This document shows positions 1 through 10,413 of a stretch of DNA of 64,000 nucleotides, one piece after another. A model generated the notes under the pieces. It did no database searches, had not been told where the DNA came from, and saw nothing but the letters and a program-made list of their open reading frames with translations. The position numbers and the translations under genes are program-made. Each line of letters begins with the position of its first letter. Positions within the stretch are counted from its first letter, which is position 1. The stretch is from Mytilus trossulus (lineage: Eukaryota; Mollusca; Bivalvia; Mytilida; Mytilidae), in assembly GCF_036588685.1 (NCBI RefSeq), contig NC_086381.1, positions 52,575,431 through 52,639,430 on the forward strand. The letters are read 5' to 3'.

Positions 1-1844
1 AGCAACAACCTTTTGCAAAAGAAATAATTGCAGAAGAAAGGCATCAAAAGAAAAGTTTGAAGAAGCAACTTTAAATAGAAAAACATCGAAAGAGAACTTA
101 GTTTTAATACATGCATGTGTATATTTATATTGCAATATGATATGATGAAATGACATCGATGTTTATTTATTAGGAATGTTTAGTTGATGCAATGATTAAA
201 ACTGCATTTTTCAAATCAAATGCAGTTGATGATTTAACTATTTGACAGCTGATACTCCCTTACTACATGTAGTAGAATCATTAACCTACGGATATGTTAT
301 ATAAAAAAGATTAAAACACCAACCAGGTAGCATACATGCATACCTCATTATGGAGAAATATCTTGTTAAAAAAGTTAAAAGAAATGTATTTTTATAAGTT
401 TGTTTTTCATATTTCATTTTGAATGGTTTTCCAATGTGACGTAAAACATTGCCTGATGCACATTCTAAATGAAACACACAACTGTGGACTAAAAATGAGC
501 GCACAGTCAGTGCTTTTCTATTTTATAAAATTATAAAGAGAAGCATTAAATTCTAAAATCTAATAGATATATTAATATTAACAAACTATAATTGTGAAAA
601 CAAGAATTTAAGCATGCTGTCCTTTTTCTATGTACTTTTTCACAGTCACAGGAGCTTATGTAGTCACAGGAGCAGATGTAGCATTGTTAAAGGATATAAA
701 GTCAGTTTTGATTCTTGTGTGTCTCTTGATTGTGGACAACTAATAAAAATTAGAGGTCCTTATGAAAATATTAAAATATATAAATACAAAAATGTTAGAT
801 TTACGGTTGTATTGATGAATTAAAGAATACTTGACATTCAATTAAACTTATTGTTTGCAAATATATATTTGATTTTTCAACTGTCAATTATTGTATTTCA
901 ACGAAGAGCTACAATATTAGGTAAATTTTAAAATACAAAACGAACATAGGTTTCATTAACTTATAAGAAGCAATTGCTCTGAAATTATTCCCGAACATAT
1001 GCTATTTGCCGCACATGTTTATGTTGTTGTTTATATTGGATCTATATTGCGAGGCCAAAAACAAACAAAAAGGGACACATATCATTTTGCCGTTGATTTT
1101 TACAACAATTGTGTAAGATGTGATAGAAAAATATCAATGCAATTATTCGTATATATATATAAAAGCCATACATTGTCTCGAAATATCAATGTTATTTGTA
1201 CAAGGCTTAGAAACAGGTAGAAAGTGAGGCAAAGAATAGTTATTCTTTATATACTGCAACTTTTATTACTGTTCTAAATGAAGTATTTAGGGTAAACACC
1301 CATCAATTCATAATTTTGAGTTGACGTAAAATTTCCGTGAACCTGTATGTTAAATTGACGGATTGAATACATTACGTCCTATGCTCCTGCATTCAAATTC
1401 CACACACTTTGCATCTCAAATGACCCATGTTATATTGCCATTATGGGTCTGTTGGTGGTCTATTGCAAGTCAAAATTTCTGCCTTACCCTAATCGCTAAC
1501 TTTTAAAAGAGGCATTTAAACTTGCCTCGGCTCAATTATTTTGCCTCACTAAAATAAGATGCCTCGTTACGGCCTTGCAACCTACCTTGGAGAAACGACA
1601 TATTTTGTTTCGTTTGCATATATTGCCACACGGAACATCAATCAATTAATCATACAGTTTTTCCTGCAACATACAACACGTCGACCAAACATAACAAATT
1701 TGTTTCAGGAAAAATCAGCATCCTTCAGTGTCTTTATGATTTCAACCTCTTGATTTAGTTGTATTTATTATGTATGTGTCTCTTGCTAAATCTCGAAATG
1801 CAAAGCAACAGCGTTTGTATTGCTGTGTACAGTAAACAAAGAAG
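1..1844. other. intergenic, no gene seen
   Basis: AT-rich DNA with only short, compositionally random open frames. No splice-flanked coding block, domain motif or RNA gene was recognised on either strand. Confidence 0.6.
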
Positions 1845-2404
1845 TTAAGGTGGCTCGGGCCTATTCGAAGTTTCTATCAGAAGTGCCGTATTTTTTGTTA
1901 TTTTATTCTTTCAAGAAAATGAATCAAATTAGTCAAGAAAAAAATAGGGGGTCACGGACCATTTAAGCTCAAAATTTTACTTTTAAATAGGTTTGTAAAA
2001 GGGACCATTTTTCAATGAAATGATAGGGAAAATGGAGGTATTGACATATTTTTATCAGAATATCAAAAAAACGTTCTATGACAATTGGTCCAAAACTGTA
2101 ATATGGAAAGCTGGAATATAGCTTCAAAGAATAAGACAATAAAAAACATAGGTCACCGATAAGGGAAAAAAAATATTTTGCCTTAAAACCCAAGTTTTGA
2201 CGGGAAAATGGTGAAAATGGGTGAAATGTAATTTTTTACCCCTTAACAAAATAATAGCGAAAATATTCTATATGTCATATAACTACAATGATTTAACATT
2301 ACAAATTAATCAAATTATTTTAAAAAATTATATCGAATTAACGACAAATACTTTTGTAATTCATGCGTGAAATTATACGCCCCGATAGTCCCGAGCCACC
2401 TTAA
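1845..2404. mobile_element. TTAA-flanked MITE, 560 bp
   Basis: The left end reads TTAAGGTGGCTCGGG and the right end is its exact inverse, CCCGAGCCACCTTAA; imperfect pairing continues a few bases inward. The interior is AT-rich with no transposase. TTAA at both outer edges is what piggyBac-type insertion leaves, so this is probably a non-autonomous piggyBac-like element. The superfamily is inferred from the target site only. Confidence 0.75.
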
Positions 2405-2744
2405 CAAAACTTTTCAGAATTTTTTTTCTCACTACAGCAATTTATTTTAATAACGGAAAACATACACTAGCAATAGCAAAATGAATATAAGCAATGATTA
2501 GTTCGAGCTGATATAAAGACTACAATAACATAAATATTATAGAGGGAGGAAATAGGTACTGCGTTGGTATATTATCAGTTGTACTTTATTGGTCATTTTT
2601 TATAGCTATTCTAAATGATTAACACATGTTCCTATATAGATAAGAACTTCCAAGGACTGTTGTCAATTTGATTACAGGCGTTGGTCAGTCAGCATCGTTT
2701 ATCGTTAGATTAATTACTATATATATATATATATATTTCTAATC
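2405..2744. other. intergenic, TA microsatellite
   Basis: No gene seen. A pure TA dinucleotide run of about 20 bp lies at 2718-2737, just before a doubtful exon. Confidence 0.5.
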
Positions 2745-4176
2745 ATGCTGCTGGACAAAGAAATATCAGAGTTTAGTGCTGAAATGTATTTAGAACTTAT
2801 TATGATGTATAATAGTGATATTCATTAAGATGAACAAAATAGTTTGAAAGAGGAGGAGGATGTAAGGACTTTTAGTGTTTTAAAATTAAAAACAACGGTT
2901 AGAAAAAAGTTTGTCTGTTTCCATTGCCAAGTGGAAAAGATGATTACGAAGGAACTAGAATCTAGTGACTTAATAAGACTGTGCCATATTGGCGTAGAAT
3001 TGGCAAATGTAAAATCTAGTGAGAGTAGGAGACAAGAGAAAAGAAAAAAATCAGGGAGTGATGATAGCTCACCAAGTAAAAAGATATCTGTAGAACCTAC
3101 AGTAAGTTAAAATTATGCAATTATTGGTGAAGTAATTTTATTTTCATGCTCCGTGGTTAAATGCATTACAAGTTGCCATATGAAGTTACATTGTATATGT
3201 AAAAGTAGAGGTTACGGTAATAGAGAGTTTGAGCTCTGGTGAATGAATAAAAGTGTTGAATATGGCTATATTTTGGCATCAGGGGTACTCCTGAGCAGGT
3301 GTGTCTGTGAATCTGTTGTTTCGAAAATGCAGAATACCTTCAAAAAGTAAATGAGTTGTAATGCATGTTTTAGATCAAATCAACAGTGGGCATGCATATT
3401 AGAACGGGAACTGTTATAGTTTAGACCTCATTTCAATGAAATGGTAAAAAAAAAAATCAAAACATCTGGGAAACTTATTTAGTGTAAAGAATAAAAAAAT
3501 GATGTGTAAAGGAAAACATAGAAGTTCACAGTGGGTATATTAATAAGGAATAAGAACTGTGGTAGTTTTGATCTTATGTCAGTGAGATGTTCAAAAACTG
3601 TATACAGATTAAAGTTTAAGGTACATTTAAAGAAAATGAAATAGTAAAAGTTCAGAAGTTATGTTAAGGAAATAACAGTTTTTTATAAATTTTACATCGG
3701 TATGAAGACGAAGACATGTGTATTTCAGTCAAATAGCTTAAGTAACTTATTGGGACGTCTAAGTTAGGATTTTTACGACAAATAGATATTTTACATTATT
3801 TTAAATTTTATCTGGTACTTTATTAAAATTAACAGTGACACATAAAAGTCATCAAAGTGAACACGTATTAGTCTTTAATTAAATAATGTGTACACATATT
3901 TCTTTCATGTAAATATTAGTTAAATAGTAAAAATTGTTTCCGATTTTACAGTATACATGTGATAATTGTGCGTCAGGAGAGATGACTTTTAGAGAAGAAC
4001 AGTTAAATGACAGGATACTTGGATTAGACTCTTTACTTCAGAGTACAATATATTTTAAACATAAACTAGTATTACAAAAAAGTATTGTATCGTCATATGT
4101 TGCATCACTATATATTTATCAAGTTCGCACCATTAAAAAAAAAGAAAATATAACAAACTCGAAGAAATGTGTTTAA
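2745..4176 (+). pseudogene. possible two-exon gene relic, function unknown
   Basis: An ATG at 2745 opens a frame with a TAA at 2829 and then continues in the same frame to a donor (ACA|GTAAGT) at about 3101. The part after the stop contains FVCFHC, a later lone Cys and a basic-serine tail (RRQEKRKKSGSDDSSPSKK) like a nuclear-localisation tract. An acceptor after TTTTACAG at 3951 opens a second block in matching phase 0, with YTCDNC and an acidic stretch, running to a stop at 4176. The paired CxxC motifs could bind zinc. No family was recognised. The in-frame stop points to a decayed copy, unless the start lies at a non-ATG codon or an upstream exon is missing. Confidence 0.3.
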
Positions 4177-4560
4177 TCATTAGATTGGTTTTTTTTCTTC
4201 TCTTAGCAAATTCCTCTTTTCTCGGAGCACCAGTGTCACACAAAGACCTACCTAGGCCCACTCATAAAAAATACTACAAAATAGCACCACTGAAGAAATG
4301 TTTTAAATCCTCATAGAGTTCTTAATTGTCTTCTATTAGTTATAAAAATTTCCTCCGTTCTTGGAGCATTCGCATCACACAGACAGAGAACTTGGCTCGT
4401 ATTTTTCGAGTGAGAAAAAATAAGTACTGCAAACTAGCACCACTGAGAAATGTTTTAATCATCAGTCTAGGGTGTCTTCTTCATCTCTGAGTTATTTCTT
4501 CCGTTCCAGGAGCACCTGTGAAACACCGAGACATAAGCTACTAATTGGACATTCAACCTC
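4159..4560 (+). repeat. three diverged tandem copies, unit about 130-150 bp
   Basis: A segment beginning GAAATGTTTTAATC, passing through a TTCTCGGAGCACC-like motif and ending TAGCACCACTGA recurs three times, with starts near 4160, 4294 and 4444. The copies are diverged, so the array is old. It directly follows the relic at 2745-4176. Confidence 0.6.
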
Positions 4561-5450
4561 CTATGGAAGAAGAACTGATCAAAACTATCAACATTATGCA
4601 CCAGTGCATAAAAACAATTTGAGAAACACGAAACCAAGCTATGTATCACAATAAACATGTCAAGTAGTCTTCATCAAGCGCTTGCGCGGTCTATTTTTAG
4701 TAATAATGTATATGACATTAGACAACTAGTAAATAAACGTTTAACATTTTCTTTATTTGAGAATATTTAGTAACAAGTGACAAGGAATGAACCCATGAAT
4801 TACAAGCAAATGCCCTTAGTACTGTGCTAGTTCAATCACTTCTAAAAAATTAAAATAAAACAAAACTTGAGGCTCTAAAGAGCATATGTCGCTCACCTTG
4901 GTCTTTGTGGATATTAAACAAAGGACACAGATGGATTCATGACATAATTGTGTTTTGGGGATGGTGATGTGTTTGTAGATCTTACTTTACTAAACATTCT
5001 CGCTACTTACAATTTTCTCTATCTATAATAAACTTGGTCCTTTAGATACAGAGGAAAATATTTTGTGAAAATTTACAAAAATTTACCAAATTAATGAAAA
5101 TTATTAAAGTAAAAAAACATTCACAAATTGTGAAAACTCGTCTATAAGTGGCATACTCTTTAAGGGATCAACTGACCATTTTGGTCATGTTGACTTATTT
5201 TTAGATCTTACTTTGCTGAAAATTATTGCTGTTTACAGATTATCTCTATCTATAATAGAAGTCAAGATAATATAAAAAAAAACGTCAAAACTTCTTTAAA
5301 AAATATCAATTGGGGGACAGCAACCCAATAACCAGCTGTCCAATTAATCTAAAACTTTATAGGCAGAAATATATTGATCTTGGTTGGTTGGCCGGGTCAC
5401 CGCACACATTTTTAAAACTAGATACCCTAATGATGATTGTGGCTAAATTT

Positions 5451-5674
5451 GGTTAAGTATGACGCAGTAGTTTCAGAGGAGAAGATTTGTGTAAAAGATA
5501 ACAAAAACTTAAGAAAATGTGGTAAAAAATGACTATAAAGAGCACTAACTACTAGTACTTTTATGGCTAAATTTGGTTAGTATGACGCAGCAGTTTCAGA
5601 GGAGAAGATTTGTGTAAAAGATAACAAAAACTTAAGAAAATGTGGTAAAAAATTACTATAAAGAGCACTAACTA
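5451..5674. repeat. recent tandem duplication, about 114-bp unit x2
   Basis: Two near-identical units starting GGCTAAATTTGGTTA at 5451 and 5565 lie inside the compound repeat. They differ by only a few changes, so this duplication is much younger than the surrounding repeat. Confidence 0.8.
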
Positions 5675-6433
5675 CTTCAGGGGTCAACTGATCATTTTGG
5701 TCATGTTGACTAATTTGTAGATCTTACTTTACTGAACAATATTGCTTATTGCAGTTTATCTCTATCTATATTAATATTCAAGATAATAACCAAAAACAGC
5801 AAAATTTCCTTAAAACTACGCATTCAGGGGCAGCATCCCAAAAACCGGTTGTCAAATTCATCTGAAAATTTCAGATAAGATAGATCTTGACCTGATAAAC
5901 AATTTTACAACTTATCAGAATTGATCAAAATGCTTTGGTTTCAGTTATAAGCCAAAATCTACATGTTATCACTATGTTCTTCTTTTAGTCATGGCGGTCA
6001 TCTTGGTTGGTAGGCCGGATCACCGAACACATTTTTTAATCTAGATAGCTCAATGATGATTGCGACCAAGTTTGGTTAAATTTGGCCCTTTAGTTTCAGA
6101 AGAGAAGATTTAAGTAATGGATAACAAAAACTTTTAAACAAATAGGGGGAAAAATGACTATAAAGGTCATTAACTCCTTAAGGGGGCAACTGACCATTTT
6201 GATCTTGTTGACTTTTTTTTATATCTTACTTTGCTGAACATTATTGCTGTTTACATTTTATCTATATCTATATAATAATATTCAAGATAATAACCAAAAG
6301 CATCAAAATTTCTTAAAATTACCAATTAAGGGGCATCAACCCAACAACCGGTTGTCCGATTCATCTGAAAATTTTAGGGAAGATAGATCTTCAGACTTGA
6401 CCTGATAAACAGTTTTATATGATTTTAAATTTT

Positions 6434-6640
6434 AGTATCTTGTGTATAATTCGGAGTTTAGTATGACGTCCATTATCACTGTACTATTATGCATATTTTA
6501 GGGGCCAGCTGAAGGACACCTACGGGTGCGGGAATTCTCGCTACATTGAAGACCCATTGGTTGCCTTCGGCTGTTGTTTGCTCTATGGTCGGGTGGTTGT
6601 CGCTTTGACATATTCACCATTTCCTTTCTCAATTTTATTA
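6434..6640 (+). repeat. dispersed repeat family A copy (nested)
   Basis: It carries CAGCTGAAGGACACC, GGTGCGGGAATT, CTCGCTACATTGAAGACC, GGTCGGGTGGTTGT and TTTGACA in order. The same series is found at 37990-38155 and 41290-41465 (plus) and at 16843-17046 and 53095-53225 (minus). It interrupts the compound repeat, so it inserted later. No coding capacity. Confidence 0.75.
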
Positions 6641-7065
6641 CCCTGGCAGATGTGCTCTAAATGCTTTGGTATAGAATTATAAGCCAAAATCTACATTTAT
6701 CCCCTATGTTCTATTGTTAGCCATGGTGGCCATCTTGGTTGGGTGGCCGGGTCACCGGACACAATTTGTAATCTAGATACCCTAATGATATTTGAGACTA
6801 AGTTTAATTAAATATTTTCAGAGGAGAAGATTTTTGTAAATGTTTTCGACGACGGACGATGCCGGACGCCGGACGCCAAGTGATGAGAAAAGCTCAATTG
6901 GCCTTTTGGGCAAGTGAGGTAAAACAAGTCTATGGAAAAGACGTATTTTACATTTTAATTTTATTCACTTCTTGACACAGGCACCTAATTAAACATGTTC
7001 ATCATATTCTTTTAAATGCTTCGCTCCGATTGTAGCGATAAGCCACAGAATATGGCTAGTTTAGT

Positions 7066-7265
7066 ACATAATCATACAAATACGTCAACACATAATCATA
7101 CAAATACGTCTACACATATATTATACAAATACGTCAACATATAATCATGCAAATACGTCAACACATAATCATACAAATACGTCAACACATATATTATACA
7201 AATACGTCAACATATAATCATGCAAATACGTCAACACATAATATACAAATACGTCAACATATAAA
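7066..7265. repeat. minisatellite, about 24-28 bp unit
   Basis: About eight units of the type ATACAAATACGTCAACACATA, with two alternating variants (ATAATCATACAAA and TATATTATACAAA). The long minus-strand open frame across it is only the translation of the repeat. Confidence 0.85.
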
Positions 7266-7398
7266 GTTTGTGATTCTGGCGGGAGAAAAGTGAAACAATT
7301 TTGTCTTTCATAAGTATACAAAAACGAATACAAGTAATATACTACTAGTTTATCCAGGATGAATTGAAAGTGGGAACTACAACAACTCTGTATAAACA

Positions 7399-7768
7399 AA
7401 ACCATTCCATAATTCAATTATACTGACCTCTTAATCCGATCGAAACCATGCTCTTTCGCTTTCGATTAATCCAAAACTAAGAGCTAAACAAAAGACGGTC
7501 AAAGTTCCGTTTTTCTTTTCATTGTAAAGTAAACTACATGTTGTAGACAGCTATTACTCTGTTAATTGTAACTAACACGCACTACTACATGTATGTAAAA
7601 TTATAAAAAAAATTACCAATAAAATCCCCTGGTTTTATTGGTAATTAACCATACAGGGCAGAACCTTAATGCCATTGTTGTAACATTAAGGAGATTTGTT
7701 AGCAACTATTATAGTAAAATAAAGTATCTGAAGTTTAAAAAAAAAAAAAAAAAAAAAACCATTCCAAC
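7399..7768 (+). mobile_element. retroposed 3' end with poly(A) and target-site duplication
   Basis: An AATAAA signal at about 7719 is followed by a run of 22 A at 7737-7758. The motif ACCATTCCA occurs at 7401-7409, before the insert, and again straight after the A-run at 7758-7766, as expected of a target-site duplication from LINE-type target-primed integration. The roughly 330-bp insert has no long frame, so it looks like the 5'-truncated 3' end of a transcript. The source transcript was not recognised. Confidence 0.7.
7611..7646. repeat. 14-bp perfect hairpin
   Basis: The arms AATTACCAATAAAA and TTTTATTGGTAATT are exact inverses around an 8-base loop (TCCCCTGG). It lies within the retroposed segment, so it would have been in the source transcript's 3' end. 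Confidence 0.8.
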
Positions 7769-7769
7769 A

Positions 7770-8415
7770 TTTATTTGTTCGGTACGCACTTTGTCTGTCA
7801 CTTAGTATTTTTTTCTTTGTCCAGCGAAAATAACTTCTTTTCAAATTTAAGTTTAAACATGTTCAACGTACCGCCTTTCCGCGCATCTGACGTTCCAAAT
7901 TGAAATTATGGAATCAGAATTGTGTTTTTTATTTCCTCTCAAAAATAAATAATACGATACTACAATCGAATTAAATAGACAAAAACGTCAAAAGTGTTAT
8001 ACTTTTAAAATTTCATTTACGTTATGAAAACAGGCAAACCAACGCGTTATACGATAAGAGGTAAAAAAACAAAAATAAATTGAAATGAAGACATCTTATA
8101 CCACTACAACACATGATCGCTGTTATTATTAATCATTTAACGATAGCAAGTATTACAGTTGGCTTAAATTTGTTTACCTTCCGAAATAAAATGTTCCCCG
8201 CTCTACACCTAAATATCCATGACTGTACAATGTACTTCAACTCTAATATCAGCCAGTGTTTGTTTATATCCAATATCATTCAAACAAAAACGTTATCAAC
8301 ATTTTTTAACATTCCTTACTGTTCGATATAGATTTTTTTCTACTAATGACTAATCATGTTAATGAGGCTTACAATAAAAACGTATTTTTTTCTGTCTTCA
8401 GTAGAAACATATATG
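7770..8415. other. no gene seen
   Basis: AT-rich flank downstream (minus sense) of the PAN-domain gene. It may hold that gene's 3' untranslated region. No clear poly(A) signal was picked out. Confidence 0.4.
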
Positions 8416-8545
8416 CTAACGACAAAAGAAACATCCGACACATGTCTTTTTTCCGGCGTAACTTTTGGTGTAGTATTTCCATCCGGCTTCAGTAGGTTTT
8501 AGATCTTCTACTAGAGGATCCATCCCAAAGGTAAGAAGTTCACAT
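8416..8545 (-). CDS. PAN-domain gene, last coding exon
   Basis: 130 nt, phase 2 in, ending TAG. It encodes the closing Cys of the module and a C-terminus with three more cysteines (CVGCFFC). The alternative reading in phase 1 stops after 12 codons. Confidence 0.55.
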
Positions 8546-10413
8546 CTGTTGATATAGTAAAGAGAAAGCTATATAGCAATTTAAAAGCTGTTATTCTATT
8601 TTTGTTTAAGAAATAATTCAAGGCAACTGTAGATTTGTTTCCCTTTAACTATGGGTTAAGAATTTTTGTCCGATTATCTTATTATACGCGATAATGAATA
8701 CGAATACAAATATTCATCCTTTGGTTAATTTTTGTAACATTGTCAACCGTGAAAGCCCTATATACACACAACTGTGTTTGCTGTTCCTTTTTTCCCATTT
8801 GGAAATATTAATACTATCATATTCTTTTAAAAATGACTTTAAAAACTCACTTTTTCAACTAAACACCATTTCGCGTAATTATCGTTTTATGAAATTTTAC
8901 ACCAAACATCCCGAAATAACACCTAATATTGACTGATTTGACTGTTTTGCATGAAAAAAGAGATAACCGTATTGCAGTTGACGAAAGAACCATTTCAAGA
9001 CTTTTTTAGAAATAAAACCAAATTACATCAGCTGAAGATTGCCGAAGAAGTATGAAGTAACTAATTACTGCTGCTGGTATCTCCGGTATAAAATAATGTC
9101 AACATAGACAGTCCGTAGCAAAAACAGTTTTCGCCAACGTGAAAGACTTTATATTGATAAAGTTAAGACCCAAATATACAGACGTCATATATATTGGCTG
9201 TATGGCTTTTGAGGAAATGGTGTCAAATGTGGGTATACGATCGATGAGTTTCTATCTGCATCAATTTAAGGATGGCGACGGATGGCGACGGAAAGGGTCA
9301 ATATTTGGACATTGGGACTAAACAACAGCAAAAAGAACCCATTGGTTGTCCAAGAAAATCAAGTGACTCAATGTTATAAATGCATACCGATAGTTGTTAA
9401 TGTCTGTGTCATTTTTGTCTCTTGTGGACAGTTGTCTCATTGGCAATCATACACATCTTCTTTTTTTATATTATAAAATCGTCAAGTGACTTGCAACTCA
9501 AATTATTTAATACTAATTAATTATGGAAAAATAGCTGACAAAGTACTTCACATTCTTCTATTAGTTGACACTTTTTGCCAAAACTAACATGTACCGTTTT
9601 TGACCTGCCGATCGATAAAACATAGATTACAAGAAGCGTTAGCTATGAGATAATACCGAATGTGTGTTTAAATTTAAGCGGAATTTATTTTCTCGATTTC
9701 TATTCCTCCGCCAAAATAAGTAATGTAATATAACATAAATAATGTTGCGGGATTAAACATGTTAGGGGGATCCCGACCCCCCCCCCCCCCCCCCTTACCT
9801 CGGACAGTGGTATAACAGTACAACATAAGAACAAACTATAAAAATTAGTTGAAAAAGGCTTAGATGGACAAAAATAAAAGTGGACTGTACATCGAAGGTC
9901 CGGGCAATTTGTTAATAATTCAACCATTACATTTACAAGAAATGAGTATATCTGTGACAAAAGAAATATCTTATATATTCAATAAATAAGCAGTCATTCT
10001 GGAAACAAATAATTTTTTTAAACAATAGACACTTATTTGATTGTCAACTTTTACAATTTTTTAAATGGCATTCATTTCAGTATCCGCCAAAAAAGTATTG
10101 AACTTAATTGGTAATTATGAATCTGTGAATATGAATATGAAACAAAAACTACCAAACCTTTTTCCTTTAATTTTTTGCTCCTTAGTATCAACATGTAATA
10201 CCGCGAAAAATACCCGTTATACGGTATACCCAATGTTACAGTGTCATCTTTTAATCGTGTAAATGATCAAGAAAACATTACCTTTTATCCTTGTTGTGGT
10301 ATTTAAAAACGACACAAGTGTTTAGTTGTGAACACATCGCAGCACAAGGTAACTTCTCTAAGGAGAACATACCAAGACTCAAAAGTACAACTCTTTGATC
10401 GGGCTGTTGGCAA
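8416..10413 (-). CDS. PAN/Apple-domain protein, last two exons (5' end missing)
   Basis: Two minus-strand exons, 10413-10282 and 8545-8416, join in phase 2 (AG|A gives Arg) and end at TAG (8418-8416). Together they encode 86 residues. The first gives CQQPDQRVV, then LPCAAMCSQLNTCVVFKY; the second continues at the junction with RCELL and ends TCVGCFFCR. The spacing Cys-x3-Cys-x5-Cys-x2-Phe-x-Tyr-x7-Cys fits a PAN/Apple module, an extracellular adhesion fold whose cysteines pair. Exon 10413-10282 has an acceptor after TTTCAACAG and a donor AAG|GTAATG; the last exon has an acceptor after TATCAACAG. The first coding exon, presumably a signal peptide ending in phase 2, was not found. The EGF exon at 13142-13255 ends in phase 1, so the two cannot be joined directly; they are separate genes or an exon is missing. 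Confidence 0.6.
8546..10281. other. intron of the PAN-domain gene
   Basis: It contains a short family B repeat (9395-9475, with GTTGTCTCATTGGCAATCAT), and a second dispersed repeat at 9690-9945 that carries a run of 18 C at 9777-9794. No further exon was seen. Confidence 0.5.
10282..10413 (-). CDS. PAN-domain gene, penultimate exon
   Basis: 132 nt, phase 2 in and phase 2 out. It encodes the core Cys-x3-Cys-x5-Cys of the PAN module, with a pyrimidine-bearing acceptor on the upstream side and a GTAATG donor. Confidence 0.6.

Larger units (their letters stand above)
4862..6930. repeat. 2-kb compound dispersed repeat
   Basis: It opens with a GAGGCTCTAAAGAGC-type start and a CGCTCACCTTGGTC motif, and closes with AAAGCTCAATTGGCC, ends I recognise from a bivalve dispersed repeat family. 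Inside, a block reading CAACTGACCATTTT then AGATCTTACTTTGCTGAAC then TCTCTATCTATA recurs at about 4975, 5170, 5690 and 6190, so the element is built from internal duplications. A CGGACGCCGGACG tract lies near 6855. No protein-coding frame survives. Confidence 0.65.

Noticed and set aside
7169-7417. 82-codon minus-strand frame with repeated YLYN-type text
   Set aside because: It is the translation of the minisatellite.
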